A stretch of 64,000 bases of DNA from Mobilicoccus sp032056465 (GTDB taxonomy: Bacteria > Actinomycetota > Actinomycetes > Actinomycetales > Dermatophilaceae), in the NCBI RefSeq assembly GCF_032056465.1, contig NZ_DAMBCL010000013.1; one strand, written 5' to 3'. Below, in pieces: positions 17,100-27,478 of this stretch. A program made the translations under genes and the position numbers. Below the pieces are notes generated by a model. The model ran no database searches and was not told the origin of the DNA. It saw nothing but the letters and a program-made list of their open reading frames with translations. Positions within the stretch are counted from its first letter, which is position 1; each line of letters starts with the position of its first letter.

Positions 17100-19490
17100 T
17101 CACGGGGGCGTGAGGCGGAGCTCTTCGGGCGGGGCCGCGGCGAGGGGGGCCGGCGGCGGTACCGCGAGGGTGATGACGTCGTGCAGACCGTCCTGGTCGC
17201 GCAGCGCGGCGGCGACCACCTCCTCGACGGCGAGCTCGGGCCCGTACAGCCACCCTTGGGCGGCCGGGCATCCCATCTCGACGAGCAGCCGCTCCTGGAT
17301 GGGGTTCTCGACACCGGTCGCGACGATGTGGTGCAGACCGAGGGTGCGCAGGAGCGCGATGACGGCGCCGAGCCGTTCCCGTGCGGCGGGATTCCCGTCG
17401 ATCCCCACGACGAGACACCGGTGGATCTTCACGCCGTCGATGGGCAGGCGGGTGAGCATGCCGAGCGAGGCAGCCCCCTCGCCGTAGTCGTCGACGACGA
17501 TGCGGACACCGGCCTCACGCAACTCCATGAGCACACCGGCGACCCCGATGACGTCGGACAGGGTGGCTTCGGTGAGCTCGAGTGACAGCGAACCGGGGGT
17601 GAGGCCAGCCTCCCGCACGGCGTCGACGACGGCGGCACCGTAGCCGGGGTCCCGGAGCTCCGCCGGAGAGACATCGATCGAGATCCAGAGGTCCTCCCCG
17701 GGGGAGGCCTCCCGAAGCCGGGTGAGCGCCTCGCACGCGCGGCGCACCACCCCCGCGCCGAGAGTGGGCAGAAGCCCGAGCTGGTCGGCGACCGGGAGGA
17801 ACACCTCGGGCGGCACCTCCCCCAACACCTCGTCGTGCCACCGGGGGAAGACCTCCCAGCCGCACCGGGTGCGCAGGCCGGGCCCACTCATCACGGGCTG
17901 GAGCTCGATGTCCCACGGTTCGGAGGCGGCGACCTGGCCGAGCCGGTCGCCGATCGCCGCACGGGCGTGCGTGAGGCGGGCGAGGTTCTCCCCGAAGACG
18001 ACCGTCCGGCCCTTGCCCCGCTGCTTGCCCGCGTACATGGCGGCGTCGGCGCGGCCGAGGAGATCGTCGGTGCTGCACCGGTCCCCGGGCGCGGCGAAGG
18101 CGATGCCGATCGACGGAGTCATGCTGTGGACGCGGTCGTCACGGACGCGGAGCGGGCTCTCGAAGGCGCGACGGACGCGCCGACCGAGGTCGAGGGCATC
18201 CTCGTCGTTGCGCGCGGAGGAGACGACGACGAACTCGTCACCACCGTTGCGGGCGGCCCGCTCCCCCTCACGCAACACGCCGGGCAGTCGTCGAGCGAGG
18301 TCGACGAGGAGGGTGTCACCGGCGAGGTGACCCCACGTGTCGTTGACGCGCTTGAAGTCGTCGCAGTCCAGGAAGAGCACCACCGTCCGGGCTCCGGTCA
18401 CGGCGTCACGTCGCCGCTGCTCCGCGACGGCGTCGACGAGCGCGGCGCGGTTGAGCAGACCGGTGAGGGGGTCGTGGGTCGCCCGCCACTGGCTCTCCGC
18501 CCGCGCGTCCGACAGCGCGGTCATCGTGCCGGTGATCCGCACGAAGAGCAGAGCGACGATGAGAGCGAGGAGGACCGTGCGGACGATCGTGTCGACCGTC
18601 CCGACCTCCGGGATCGCGGTGGCGATCACGGCAGGGAGCCCGGTGAACAGGACGATGGCGGCGCGCCGGCCCCTGGTTCCGCTCGGCGGCCTCTCCTCCG
18701 CGGCGGGGCTGAGTTCGGCGAGCGCGGGGTGGGTGAAGGCGCGGGCGACACAGGCGTGGGCGAGCAGGTAGAGGAGTTCAAGCGCCGGCACGTCGTAGCC
18801 CTCGGCGAGATGCACCTGCTGCACGGCGTAGATCGAGTCGGTGAGGAGCCAGAGGAGCAGCCCGGTGACGAGCCACCTCAGCGGCAGGGGTGCGCGACCC
18901 GACGCGAGACACAGGTGGACGGCGAAGACGATCATCGCGACGTCCAGCGGTGGGTAGGCCGTCCAGACGATCCCGGTCGCGAGGTCGTCGACCGTGGAGA
19001 GCGGCGCGAGGATCGTCACCCAGAGCGCGAGCGTGGCGCCCACGCATGCCGCGCCGGTGTCGAACATCGCCGAGCGGTCCCGGTCGCTGACGAACCTGAT
19101 GAGCATCGCGAACCAGGTGAGCAGGAGTGAGTAGGCGACGAGGGTGGCGACGTCGCCGTACTCGAACGGTCCCACCCGCCACGAGGCGAACGGTTCGACG
19201 TCGTCGAGGGTCGCGGCCGCGAGGAACACCCCGGCGGCAGTGACGCACATCCACGCCGGCCGCGGTCCGACGCCGCGCCACAGGGGCCCCACCGCCGACG
19301 CGAGGAGGAGGCTCATGCCGGCGACGATCGCGAAGGCGCCACCGATCCCGTCCGGGGCGGCGAGGTACACCGCGGCCACGAGTGCGACGAAGACGATCAG
19401 CACGGCGGTCGACGGCAGGATGGGATAGCGCCCGGCCCCGTCCTGGGTCGTCGTCGGGCGCCCCTCCATGGGGCCCTCGGATCGCGTCAC
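17100..19490 (-). CDS. Membrane GGDEF protein with a degenerate EAL domain
   Basis: A 796-residue protein of cyclic-di-GMP signalling. Residues ~25-325 contain about eight to ten membrane helices, an integral sensor region of no named family that I recognise. The GGDEF motif is intact (416-420, RNGGDEFVVV), so a diguanylate cyclase is likely; the I-site position reads REGE rather than RxxD. The EAL domain (about 530-780) keeps ELTE (638-641), DD (667-668) and K688, but EAL reads EVF (546-548), the metal-site Asn is Asp (D606), LKIDxSFV reads VKIHRCLV (H690), and AEGVE reads ATGVE (724-728). Hydrolysis of c-di-GMP is therefore doubtful; it may only bind the ligand. Monocistronic, convergent with valS. 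Confidence 0.88.
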   Translation of the reverse strand: MTRSEGPMEGRPTTTQDGAGRYPILPSTAVLIVFVALVAAVYLAAPDGIGGAFAIVAGMSLLLASAVGPLWRGVGPRPAWMCVTAAGVFLAAATLDDVEPFASWRVGPFEYGDVATLVAYSLLLTWFAMLIRFVSDRDRSAMFDTGAACVGATLALWVTILAPLSTVDDLATGIVWTAYPPLDVAMIVFAVHLCLASGRAPLPLRWLVTGLLLWLLTDSIYAVQQVHLAEGYDVPALELLYLLAHACVARAFTHPALAELSPAAEERPPSGTRGRRAAIVLFTGLPAVIATAIPEVGTVDTIVRTVLLALIVALLFVRITGTMTALSDARAESQWRATHDPLTGLLNRAALVDAVAEQRRRDAVTGARTVVLFLDCDDFKRVNDTWGHLAGDTLLVDLARRLPGVLREGERAARNGGDEFVVVSSARNDEDALDLGRRVRRAFESPLRVRDDRVHSMTPSIGIAFAAPGDRCSTDDLLGRADAAMYAGKQRGKGRTVVFGENLARLTHARAAIGDRLGQVAASEPWDIELQPVMSGPGLRTRCGWEVFPRWHDEVLGEVPPEVFLPVADQLGLLPTLGAGVVRRACEALTRLREASPGEDLWISIDVSPAELRDPGYGAAVVDAVREAGLTPGSLSLELTEATLSDVIGVAGVLMELREAGVRIVVDDYGEGAASLGMLTRLPIDGVKIHRCLVVGIDGNPAARERLGAVIALLRTLGLHHIVATGVENPIQERLLVEMGCPAAQGWLYGPELAVEEVVAAALRDQDGLHDVITLAVPPPAPLAAAPPEELRLTPP

Positions 19491-19612
19491 GTCTGCACCA
19501 TCCCTGTCGTCAAGGACACAGTCGGCCGACGTGTGCCCTGCCTGAGCAGGGAATCGAGGCGGGTCAGCGGGGCGGTGTGAGGCCTCCCCCGGTTCTGTCG
19601 CCCGTCAACGGA

Positions 19613-20659
19613 TCACGGTTCGACGGTGACCTTGATGGCCTGGCCCTTCTTGACGATGTCGAAGGCCTGCAGGACGTCGGCCAGCGGAAGGTGCGCGGTG
19701 ATGAGGTCCTTGACGGGGATCCGACCGGTGGACACGTACTGCAACGCGGCCTTGTGGTGGCGAGGCGCGGAGCCGTTGGCGCCGTGGATGTGCAACTGCC
19801 GGTAGTGCACGAGGTTGGAGTCGCAGGTGATCGTGGGGTCGGTCTTGGGCAGACCACCGAAGAAGCTGATGCGGCCGTTCCGCGCGGCCATCGCGATGGC
19901 CTGCTCCTGGGTGACGTTTGCGGGGGTGGCCGTGATGACGACGTCCGCCCCACGGCCCCCGGTGAGCTCCAGGATGCGGGCGACGACGTCCTCCTCGGCG
20001 GAGTTGATGACGTGGTCCGGGGCCACGGCTTCGGCGGACATCGCGAGGCGCTCGGCGTTGATGTCGACGAGGACGACAGGTCCGACCTCGTGGACGCCGC
20101 GTGCGATGCGGATGTGCATGCAGCCGATGGGCCCGGCCCCGAACACGACCGTGAAGTCGCCCTTCTCGATGCCGAGCTGCTCCTGAGCGTTGATCGCACA
20201 CGCGAAGGGCTCGAGGGCGGAGGCCTCGTCGAACCCCACGTTGTCGGGCACCCGGTTGAGCCCGTCGACGGCGAGGACCTGCGGGGGGACGATCATGTAC
20301 TCCGCGAAGCCGCCGTCGTACTGGTACCCGACGGAGGTCTGGTTCTGGCAGACCTCCATCCAGCCCTTCGTGCACTCGTGGCACGTGCCGCAGGGGACGG
20401 CGGCGATGACCTGGACGCGGTCCCCCGGCCGGAAGCCCCCGACGGCGTCCGTCCCCACCTCGACGACCTCACCGGCGATCTCGTGACCCATCGTCGTCAC
20501 CCCCGTGATGTTGGGGTGTCCGTTGTTGACGATCTTGACGTCCGTCCCGCACGTCGAGCAGTTCTTCACCGCGATCTTCACCTCGTCCGGGCCGCACACC
20601 GGCTCGGGCACGTCTTCCAGTCGTACGTCTCCGGGTGCATAGAACCTCAGGGCCTTCAT
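19613..20659 (-). CDS. Zinc-dependent medium-chain alcohol/polyol dehydrogenase
   Basis: A 348-residue MDR-family dehydrogenase. Catalytic zinc ligands are C37, H59 and E60 (TMGHE); structural-zinc cysteines are C90, C93, C96 and C104; the NAD(P)-binding motif is VFGAGPIG. The start at 20659 (MKALRF) was chosen over the longer frame because GAAGGAG lies 7 nt upstream. It is divergent from a fused mannitol PTS permease and shares its regulatory region, so a polyol phosphate, most simply mannitol-1-phosphate to fructose-6-phosphate, is a likely substrate. The closest families by eye are sorbitol and threonine dehydrogenases. Sequence alone does not prove the substrate. Confidence 0.9.
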   Translation of the reverse strand: MKALRFYAPGDVRLEDVPEPVCGPDEVKIAVKNCSTCGTDVKIVNNGHPNITGVTTMGHEIAGEVVEVGTDAVGGFRPGDRVQVIAAVPCGTCHECTKGWMEVCQNQTSVGYQYDGGFAEYMIVPPQVLAVDGLNRVPDNVGFDEASALEPFACAINAQEQLGIEKGDFTVVFGAGPIGCMHIRIARGVHEVGPVVLVDINAERLAMSAEAVAPDHVINSAEEDVVARILELTGGRGADVVITATPANVTQEQAIAMAARNGRISFFGGLPKTDPTITCDSNLVHYRQLHIHGANGSAPRHHKAALQYVSTGRIPVKDLITAHLPLADVLQAFDIVKKGQAIKVTVEP

Positions 20660-20743
20660 CGCCTCGCTCCTTCGCCAGGGACCCACTCATGTCTTGCTGT
20701 GTGGGATTCGGACGATCACAGCCTCGCTCATCCCGAAACCCAC

Positions 20744-20760
20744 GTCAAGAGGACCTTGAC
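20744..20760. promoter_or_regulatory. Inverted repeat between the divergent dehydrogenase and mannitol PTS genes
   Basis: GTCAAG (20744-20749), 5-nt spacer, CTTGAC (20755-20760): a perfect 6-bp palindrome. The right arm contains the -35 of the PTS promoter, and the left arm contains a TTGACG facing the dehydrogenase. It could be a repressor or activator site, or simply two mirrored -35 elements. Confidence 0.55.
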
Positions 20761-20784
20761 CAGACGCACTCGGACAGATATAAA
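20756..20784 (+). promoter_or_regulatory. Sigma-70-type promoter of the mannitol PTS gene
   Basis: -35 TTGACC (20756-20761), 17-nt spacer, -10 TATAAA (20779-20784). This is the best consensus promoter in the window. It predicts a start near 20791 and a leader of about 43 nt with AGGAG at 20823-20827. Confidence 0.8.
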
Positions 20785-20833
20785 CATTTCAGCGATCCAC
20801 GACGGAGTGTGATCCACCAGACAGGAGCGACCC

Positions 20834-22882
20834 ATGGCCACACCAGCCACGGCCGAACAGCAGCCCCGGGCCTCCGCCCGCGTCCGGGTCCAGAAGTTCG
20901 GCACCTTCCTCTCCACCATGGTCATGCCGAACATCGGCGCGTTCATCGCCTGGGGTCTCATCACCGCCCTCTTCATCGAGAGCGGATGGCTCAACCTCGG
21001 TGGTGGCCCCCGCGCCGTCTGGGGACCCGACAGCTGGGTCGCGCACATCGGCGGCTGGGGTGACTTCGCCGACGGCGGCATGGTCGGCCCGATGATCACC
21101 TATCTCCTGCCCCTGCTCATCGGGTACACCGGCGGCAAGAACGTCTACGACATGCGCGGCGGTGTGGTCGGTGCCATCGCCACGATGGGCGTGATCGTCG
21201 GCACCGACATCCCGATGTTCATGGGCGCGATGATCATGGGCCCCCTCGGCGGGTGGTCGATGAAGAAGCTCGACGCGCTCTGGTCGCACCGCATCCGCCC
21301 TGGGTTCGAGATGCTCGTGAACAACTTCTCGGCCGGCATCTGGGGCATGCTCCTCGCCATCGCCGGGTTCTTCGTCATGGCGCCGGTCGTCAAGGCCTTC
21401 AGCACGTTCGCCTCGAGCGTCGTCGACTTCCTCGTGCGCCACGACCTCCTCCCGCTCACGTCGATCTTCATCGAGCCGGCCAAGATCCTGTTCCTCAACA
21501 ACGCGATCAACCACGGCATCCTCACCCCCATCGGCACCAACCAGGCCGTGGAGACCGGCAAGTCGATCCTCTTCCTCCTCGAGGCCAACCCGGGGCCCGG
21601 CCTCGGCGTGCTCCTCGCGTTCATGTTCTTCGGCAAGGGCATGGCCCGCGGTTCCGCCCCCGGCGCGGCGATCATCCACTTCCTCGGCGGCATCCACGAG
21701 ATCTACTTCCCGTACGTCCTCATGAAGCCCAAGCTCCTCGCGGCGGTCATCCTCGGCGGCATGTCGGGCGTCTTCGTCGAGGTCCTCTTCGGCGCGGGCC
21801 TCCGAGCCCCGGCGGCGCCCGGGTCGATCATCGCGATCTACCTGCAGACCGCGTCCGACAGCTACCTCGGCGTCACGCTCGGTGTCCTCACCGCCGCGGC
21901 CGTGAGCTTCGCGGTCTCCGCGGTGCTCCTGCGGACCGATCGGGCGGACGACGACGGCGACCTCACCGCCGCCACCGCGCAGATGGAGGCGAACAAGGGC
22001 ACGAAGTCCTCGGTCGCCGGGGCGCTCGCCGGCGGCGCCGCCGGGACCTCGCTCGAGGGCGCGCACTCCGGGCCGATCCACGACATCGTCTTCGCCTGCG
22101 ATGCGGGGATGGGTTCCTCGGCGATGGGCGCGTCGGTGCTGCGCAGGAAGATCCGACAGGCCGGGTACACCGACGTCACCGTCGTCAACAAGGCGATCTC
22201 CAGCCTCACCGACACCGTCGACCTCGTCGTCAGCCACGAGGACCTCACCCCCCGCGCCGCCGAGCGCACGAGGTCGGCGCTCCACGTCTCGGTCAGCGAC
22301 TTCATGAGCAGTCCGCGCTACGACGAGATCGTCGACCTCCTCGGACGCACCAACCGCGGTGAGGGCACGACCCCGTCGACGACACCGGTGCCGGCCGCCG
22401 CGGCGGCGGACACCCCGGCGGCGGACACCCCGGCCGGGACCGACCCGAGCTCGTCGCCCCTCCCCCTGTCCGGCATCCGCCTCGGCGGATCCGCCACCAC
22501 CCGGGACGCCGCGATCGACGAGGCCGGAGGGCTGCTCGTCGACCAGGGTGCGGTGACGCAGCCGTACGTCGACTCCATGCACGAGCGGGAGGCCTCGGTC
22601 TCGACCGCCATGGGCAACCTGCTCGCGATCCCCCACGGCACCAACGAGGCCAAGGGCTCCATCCACCGCACCGGGTTGAGCTTCGTGCGCTACGACCGCG
22701 AGATCGACTGGGACGGCAAGCCCGTGCGCTACGTCGTCGGCATCGCCGGGGTCGGCGACGACCACCTCGCGATCCTCGCCCAACTCGCCCAGGTCTTCCT
22801 CGACGAGGACAAGCTCGCGACGATGGACCGCGCGACCTCCCCCGAGGAGATCCGCGACCTTCTCGCCGGCATCACCCTCTGA
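20834..22882 (+). CDS. mtlA: Mannitol-specific PTS permease, fused EIICBA
   Basis: A 682-residue permease that imports and phosphorylates mannitol. EIIC with its membrane helices spans ~20-350 (GTFLSTMVMPNIGAFIAWG, NHGILTPIGTNQA, GGIHEIYFPYVLMKP). EIIB follows with the phospho-cysteine C422 in FACDAGMGSSAMGA. EIIA is at ~540-682 with the phospho-histidine H601 in IPHGTNEAKG. The EIIC-EIIB-EIIA order is that of E. coli MtlA; many Gram-positives keep EIIA separate. The EIIB-EIIA linker is Ala/Pro/Thr-rich and contains a 15-bp tandem repeat. AGGAG lies 6 nt before the ATG. It probably acts with the divergent zinc dehydrogenase. Confidence 0.94.
   Translation: MATPATAEQQPRASARVRVQKFGTFLSTMVMPNIGAFIAWGLITALFIESGWLNLGGGPRAVWGPDSWVAHIGGWGDFADGGMVGPMITYLLPLLIGYTGGKNVYDMRGGVVGAIATMGVIVGTDIPMFMGAMIMGPLGGWSMKKLDALWSHRIRPGFEMLVNNFSAGIWGMLLAIAGFFVMAPVVKAFSTFASSVVDFLVRHDLLPLTSIFIEPAKILFLNNAINHGILTPIGTNQAVETGKSILFLLEANPGPGLGVLLAFMFFGKGMARGSAPGAAIIHFLGGIHEIYFPYVLMKPKLLAAVILGGMSGVFVEVLFGAGLRAPAAPGSIIAIYLQTASDSYLGVTLGVLTAAAVSFAVSAVLLRTDRADDDGDLTAATAQMEANKGTKSSVAGALAGGAAGTSLEGAHSGPIHDIVFACDAGMGSSAMGASVLRRKIRQAGYTDVTVVNKAISSLTDTVDLVVSHEDLTPRAAERTRSALHVSVSDFMSSPRYDEIVDLLGRTNRGEGTTPSTTPVPAAAAADTPAADTPAGTDPSSSPLPLSGIRLGGSATTRDAAIDEAGGLLVDQGAVTQPYVDSMHEREASVSTAMGNLLAIPHGTNEAKGSIHRTGLSFVRYDREIDWDGKPVRYVVGIAGVGDDHLAILAQLAQVFLDEDKLATMDRATSPEEIRDLLAGITL
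22402..22431 (+). repeat. 15-bp tandem duplication in the EIIB-EIIA linker
   Basis: GGCGGCGGACACCCC occurs twice in direct succession (22402-22416, 22417-22431), encoding A-A-D-T-P repeats in the flexible linker of MtlA. It is in frame and length-tolerant. Confidence 0.8.
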
Positions 22883-22890
22883 GCCCCACT

Positions 22891-22936
22891 CACACGAGCG
22901 CCCGGTCACCGCGATGGTGACCGGGCGTTTCGTGTG
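22891..22936. terminator. Hairpin between convergent mtlA and clpX
   Basis: CGCCCGGTCACC (22899-22910) pairs with GGTGACCGGGCG (22916-22927) over a 5-nt loop, extended by CACACGA/TCGTGTG (22891-22897, 22930-22936). It lies between two convergent genes and can serve both strands. There is no long T tract. Confidence 0.75.
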
Positions 22937-22959
22937 CCCCCGGGGTGGGAGGGCAGAGG

Positions 22960-24246
<1,287 letters not shown>

Positions 24247-24446
24247 GTGTCCTCCCTCGTCGTCGCCGTTCGTCTTGCCGGGTGGTCGGGGCGACCCCCG
24301 CCACCAGGTAGGAGACGGTACCGCCCCCGCACCGCTCCCGACTCCATTGAACCGCGGTGTCGAGGCCGCGCGCGCCCCTGTCCGCTGAGGGCGGACATGC
24401 CGGCCCCTCCCCCATCGACCACCCCGGGCCGGCTTGCAGGAGGAGG

Positions 24447-24491
24447 GCACGACGAAGGCCCACTGCGCGTTGCCGTGGGCCTTCGTCGTGC
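24447..24491. terminator. 17-bp perfect hairpin between clpP2 and clpX
   Basis: GCACGACGAAGGCCCAC (24447-24463) and its exact complement (24475-24491) enclose an 11-nt loop. It lies about 50 nt after the clpP2 stop on the minus strand, so it most likely ends or attenuates the clpP1P2 message before clpX. Confidence 0.8.
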
Positions 24492-24542
24492 GGTGTGCGG
24501 ACCGTGGGTGAACGGGACGATCCCGTGCGCGGCCGTGGTGCG

Positions 24543-25202
24543 TCAGCTCTGGCGCGAGGCCTTACGGCTGACGAGGACCTCGTCGATGAGGCCGTACTCC
24601 TTGGCCTCGGCGGCGGAGAGGAACTTGTCGCGTTCGATGTCCTCGTTGACCTGCTGCGGTGTGCGGCCGGAGTGCCCGCCGAGGGTCTCCTCGAGCCAGG
24701 TGCGCATGCGGAAGACCTCGTTGGCCTGGATCTCGATGTCACTGGCCTGGCCGTAGTCGCTGCCGCCGAGCGCCGGCTGGTGGATGAGCACCCGGCTGTT
24801 CGGCAGGGCGTACCGCTTGCCGGGGGCGCCCGCGGCGAGCAGCACCGCCGCGGCCGAGGCCGCCTGCCCGATGACGAACGTCTGCACGTCCGGGCGGATG
24901 AACTGCATCGTGTCGTAGATGGCGGTCATCGCCGTGAACGAGCCACCGGGGCTGTTGATGTACATGACGATGTCACGGTCGGGGTCCTGGCTCTCCAGGA
25001 CGATCAGCTGGGCGATGATGTCGTCCGCCGAGGCGTCGTCGACCTGGGCGCCGAGGAAGATGATGCGGTCCTCGAACATCTTGGTGTACGGGTCGGTGCG
25101 CTTCATGCCGTAGGAGGTGCGCTCCTCGAACTGCGGCAGGATGTAGCGACTCGTGGGGGTGGCGACACGGCGGTCGGCGAGGCGGGGGTCGATGATGTCC
25201 AT
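24543..25202 (-). CDS. clpP2: ClpP2, Clp protease proteolytic subunit
   Basis: A 219-residue serine peptidase subunit. The catalytic Ser116 is in IGQAASAAAVLLAAG, His141 is in LIHQPALGG, and the Asp is in the conserved ERDKFLSA stretch. YINSPGGSFTAMTAIYDTMQ marks the oligomerisation and substrate-binding region. Actinobacteria carry two unequal ClpP proteins that form a mixed ClpP1P2 tetradecamer; this is the ClpP2-type copy, second in the pair. The ATG at 25202 (MDIIDPRLADRR) directly precedes the conserved propeptide; the upstream frame is not coding. Only 25 nt separate it from clpP1. Confidence 0.96.
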   Translation of the reverse strand: MDIIDPRLADRRVATPTSRYILPQFEERTSYGMKRTDPYTKMFEDRIIFLGAQVDDASADDIIAQLIVLESQDPDRDIVMYINSPGGSFTAMTAIYDTMQFIRPDVQTFVIGQAASAAAVLLAAGAPGKRYALPNSRVLIHQPALGGSDYGQASDIEIQANEVFRMRTWLEETLGGHSGRTPQQVNEDIERDKFLSAAEAKEYGLIDEVLVSRKASRQS

Positions 25203-25227
25203 GCGATGCTCCAAAGGTCTCGTGTGC

Positions 25228-25848
25228 TCAGGCCTGCGTGCCACCGGCACCGGGGGTGTCGCTCGCGCGCTCGAAGACGTGGTCGACGAACCCGTACTCC
25301 TTGGCCTCCTGAGCGCTGAACCAGCGGTCGCGGTCGGAGTCCTTGGTGATCTGTTCGACGCTCTGACCGGTGTGCTCGGCGATGAGCTCGGCCATCTGCC
25401 GCTTGATGAAGAGCATCTGCTCGGCCTGGATCTTGATGTCCGTCGCGGTTCCACCGATGCCACCGAGAGGCTGGTGCATGAGGATCCGGCTGTGCGGGGT
25501 GGCGTACCGCTTGCCGCGGGTGCCGGCGGTGAGCAGGAACTGGCCCATGCTCGCGGCCATGCCCATCGCGACCGTGCACACGTCGTTGGGAACCCAGTTC
25601 ATCGTGTCGTAGATGGCCATGCCGGCCGAGATCGACCCACCGGGTGAGTTGATGTACAGCCAGATGTCGCGCTCGGGGTCCTCCGCGGACAACAGGAGGA
25701 GCTGCGCGCAGATGGCGTTCGCGTTGTCGTCACGCACATCCGAACCGAGGAAGATGATGCGCTCCTTGAGGAGCCGGTTGTAGATGTGGTCGTCGAGCCC
25801 GCCCTTGGGGCCCTGTTCGGCGGCGACGATCTCGCTGCTGTGGCTCAC
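25228..25848 (-). CDS. clpP1: ClpP1, Clp protease proteolytic subunit
   Basis: A 206-residue serine peptidase subunit, the first gene of the clpP pair. Catalytic Ser100 is in MGMAASMGQFLL, and His125 is in RILMHQPLGG; GGIGGTATDIKIQAEQM and the Asp-containing SDRDRWFSAQEAKEYG follow. The GTG at 25848 was chosen because GGGAG lies 11 nt upstream and the protein then has the usual length; the long upstream frame is not conserved. A TAGCCT -10-like box lies on the minus strand at 25932-25937, giving a leader of roughly 77 nt. It probably works with ClpP2 and ClpX. Confidence 0.96.
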   Translation of the reverse strand: MSHSSEIVAAEQGPKGGLDDHIYNRLLKERIIFLGSDVRDDNANAICAQLLLLSAEDPERDIWLYINSPGGSISAGMAIYDTMNWVPNDVCTVAMGMAASMGQFLLTAGTRGKRYATPHSRILMHQPLGGIGGTATDIKIQAEQMLFIKRQMAELIAEHTGQSVEQITKDSDRDRWFSAQEAKEYGFVDHVFERASDTPGAGGTQA

Positions 25849-26068
25849 GCTGATACTCCCTTGGTCGTGAATCTCACGCGTGGCGGGCGGACCCGGTTCG
25901 GATCCCGTGACCTGCCACGTCTTCTCACCCGAGGCTAACGTTCGATGCCCCCGGCCTCTTCCCGGCCACCATGCATGTTCGCCCTCGGCGGACGGCCCTC
26001 CGCCCCGGGAGGTCCGTGCGGACGCCGACGGCGCCGCCCCCGCGGGGAACGGCGCCGCCTGCTGCGAC

Positions 26069-27478
26069 TCACCGGTCGGACGTCTCGGCGTCCTCGGTCG
26101 TCTCCTCGTCGGTCGCGGCCTCGTCCGTCGTGTCGGTCGCGGCCTCGTCGGCGTCGACCTCCCCGTCGGCGTCGGCGAGGTCCTCGTCGTCCTCGCCCGT
26201 CTCCACGTCGATGGTGGCGGACAGGTCGACGACCTCACCGTCGGTGTCGGTGACCGTGGCCTCCTCCATGACGGCGGCGAGGGCCTTGCGGCGGGCGACC
26301 TCGGCCGCCATCGCGCCGGCCTGCTGCTGGCTGTCCATGGCCTGCGCGAGCTGGGCCGGGTCCATGCCGTACTGCTGCGCGGTCATGATGAGGTACTCGA
26401 TGAGCTCCTGCTGGCTGACCGTGACCTCGGTCTTCTCGGCGATGGCGTCGAGGAGCAGCTGGGTGCGCAGGGCCTTGACGGTGTTCTCGCGGACCTCGGT
26501 GCGGTGCTCCTCGTCCTCGGTCTCGTGGCTGCCGTCGGCGAAGTGGGCCTCGACCTCGGCCTCGACGACGGAGTCGGGGACCGGGATCTCGAGGGTCTCG
26601 AGGAGGTGCTCGAGGATCTTGTCGCGGGCCTCGATGCCCTGACCGAACTGCGCGGCCTGCTCGGCCTGCGTGCGCAGATCGGCCTTGAGCTCCTCGAGCG
26701 TGTCGAACTCCGAGGCCATCTGTGCGAAGTCGTCGTCGAGCTCGGGCAGCTCGCGTTCCTTGCAGGAGCGCAGGGTGACGGTGATCTGTGCGGGCTCGCC
26801 CTCGTGCTCGCCACCGGCGAGCGGGGCGGTGAAGGACTTCTCCTCGTCGACGGCCATGCCGACGAGCGCCTCGTCGAGGCCCTCGATCATCGTGCGCGAG
26901 CCGATCTCGTAGGAGACGCCCTCGACGTTGTCGATCTCCTCGCCGTCGATCTCACCGCGGAGGTCCATCGTGATGAAGTCTCCGTCGGCCGCCGGGCGGT
27001 CGACGCCGATGAGCGTGCCGAAGCGGGCGCGGAGCTCCTCGACGCGGCTGTCGAGCTGCTCGTTGACGGCGTCCTCGCCGACGGGGTCGACCTGGACCTC
27101 GATCGTGGAGAACTCGGGAAGGTCGATGGTGGGCCGCACGTCGAGCTCGGCGGTGAAGACGAGCTGGTCGCCCGCGTCCATCGGCACCTCGGTGAGGTCG
27201 ACCTCGGGCTGCCCCATGGGGCGCAGGTCGTTCTCCTCGACGGCGTCGCCGTAGTACTTGGGCAGGGCGTCGTTGACGGCCTCCTGCATGACGGCGCCCT
27301 TGCCGACGCGCTGCTCGATGATGCGGGCGGGCACCTTGCCGGGACGGAAACCCGGGATGGAGATCTGGGATCCGATGGCCTTGTACGCCGCGTCCACACT
27401 CGGCTTGAGCTCCTCGTACGGGACCTCGACGGTCATCTTGACCCGGGTCGGCGACAGGGTCTCGACGGAACTCTTCAC
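26069..27478 (-). CDS. tig: Trigger factor
   Basis: A 469-residue ribosome-associated chaperone with peptidyl-prolyl isomerase activity that meets nascent chains at the exit tunnel. The ribosome-binding signature GFRPGKVP is at about 43-50, the FKBP-like PPIase domain spans ~150-240, and the helical C-terminal chaperone domain follows. The last ~50 residues are an acidic Asp/Glu/Thr tail (DEDLADADGEVDADEAATD and similar), common in actinobacterial copies. GTG at 27478 is the start (VKSSVETLSPTRV). It lies upstream of clpP1 on the same strand, the usual tig-clpP-clpX order. Confidence 0.95.
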   Translation of the reverse strand: MKSSVETLSPTRVKMTVEVPYEELKPSVDAAYKAIGSQISIPGFRPGKVPARIIEQRVGKGAVMQEAVNDALPKYYGDAVEENDLRPMGQPEVDLTEVPMDAGDQLVFTAELDVRPTIDLPEFSTIEVQVDPVGEDAVNEQLDSRVEELRARFGTLIGVDRPAADGDFITMDLRGEIDGEEIDNVEGVSYEIGSRTMIEGLDEALVGMAVDEEKSFTAPLAGGEHEGEPAQITVTLRSCKERELPELDDDFAQMASEFDTLEELKADLRTQAEQAAQFGQGIEARDKILEHLLETLEIPVPDSVVEAEVEAHFADGSHETEDEEHRTEVRENTVKALRTQLLLDAIAEKTEVTVSQQELIEYLIMTAQQYGMDPAQLAQAMDSQQQAGAMAAEVARRKALAAVMEEATVTDTDGEVVDLSATIDVETGEDDEDLADADGEVDADEAATDTTDEAATDEETTEDAETSDR

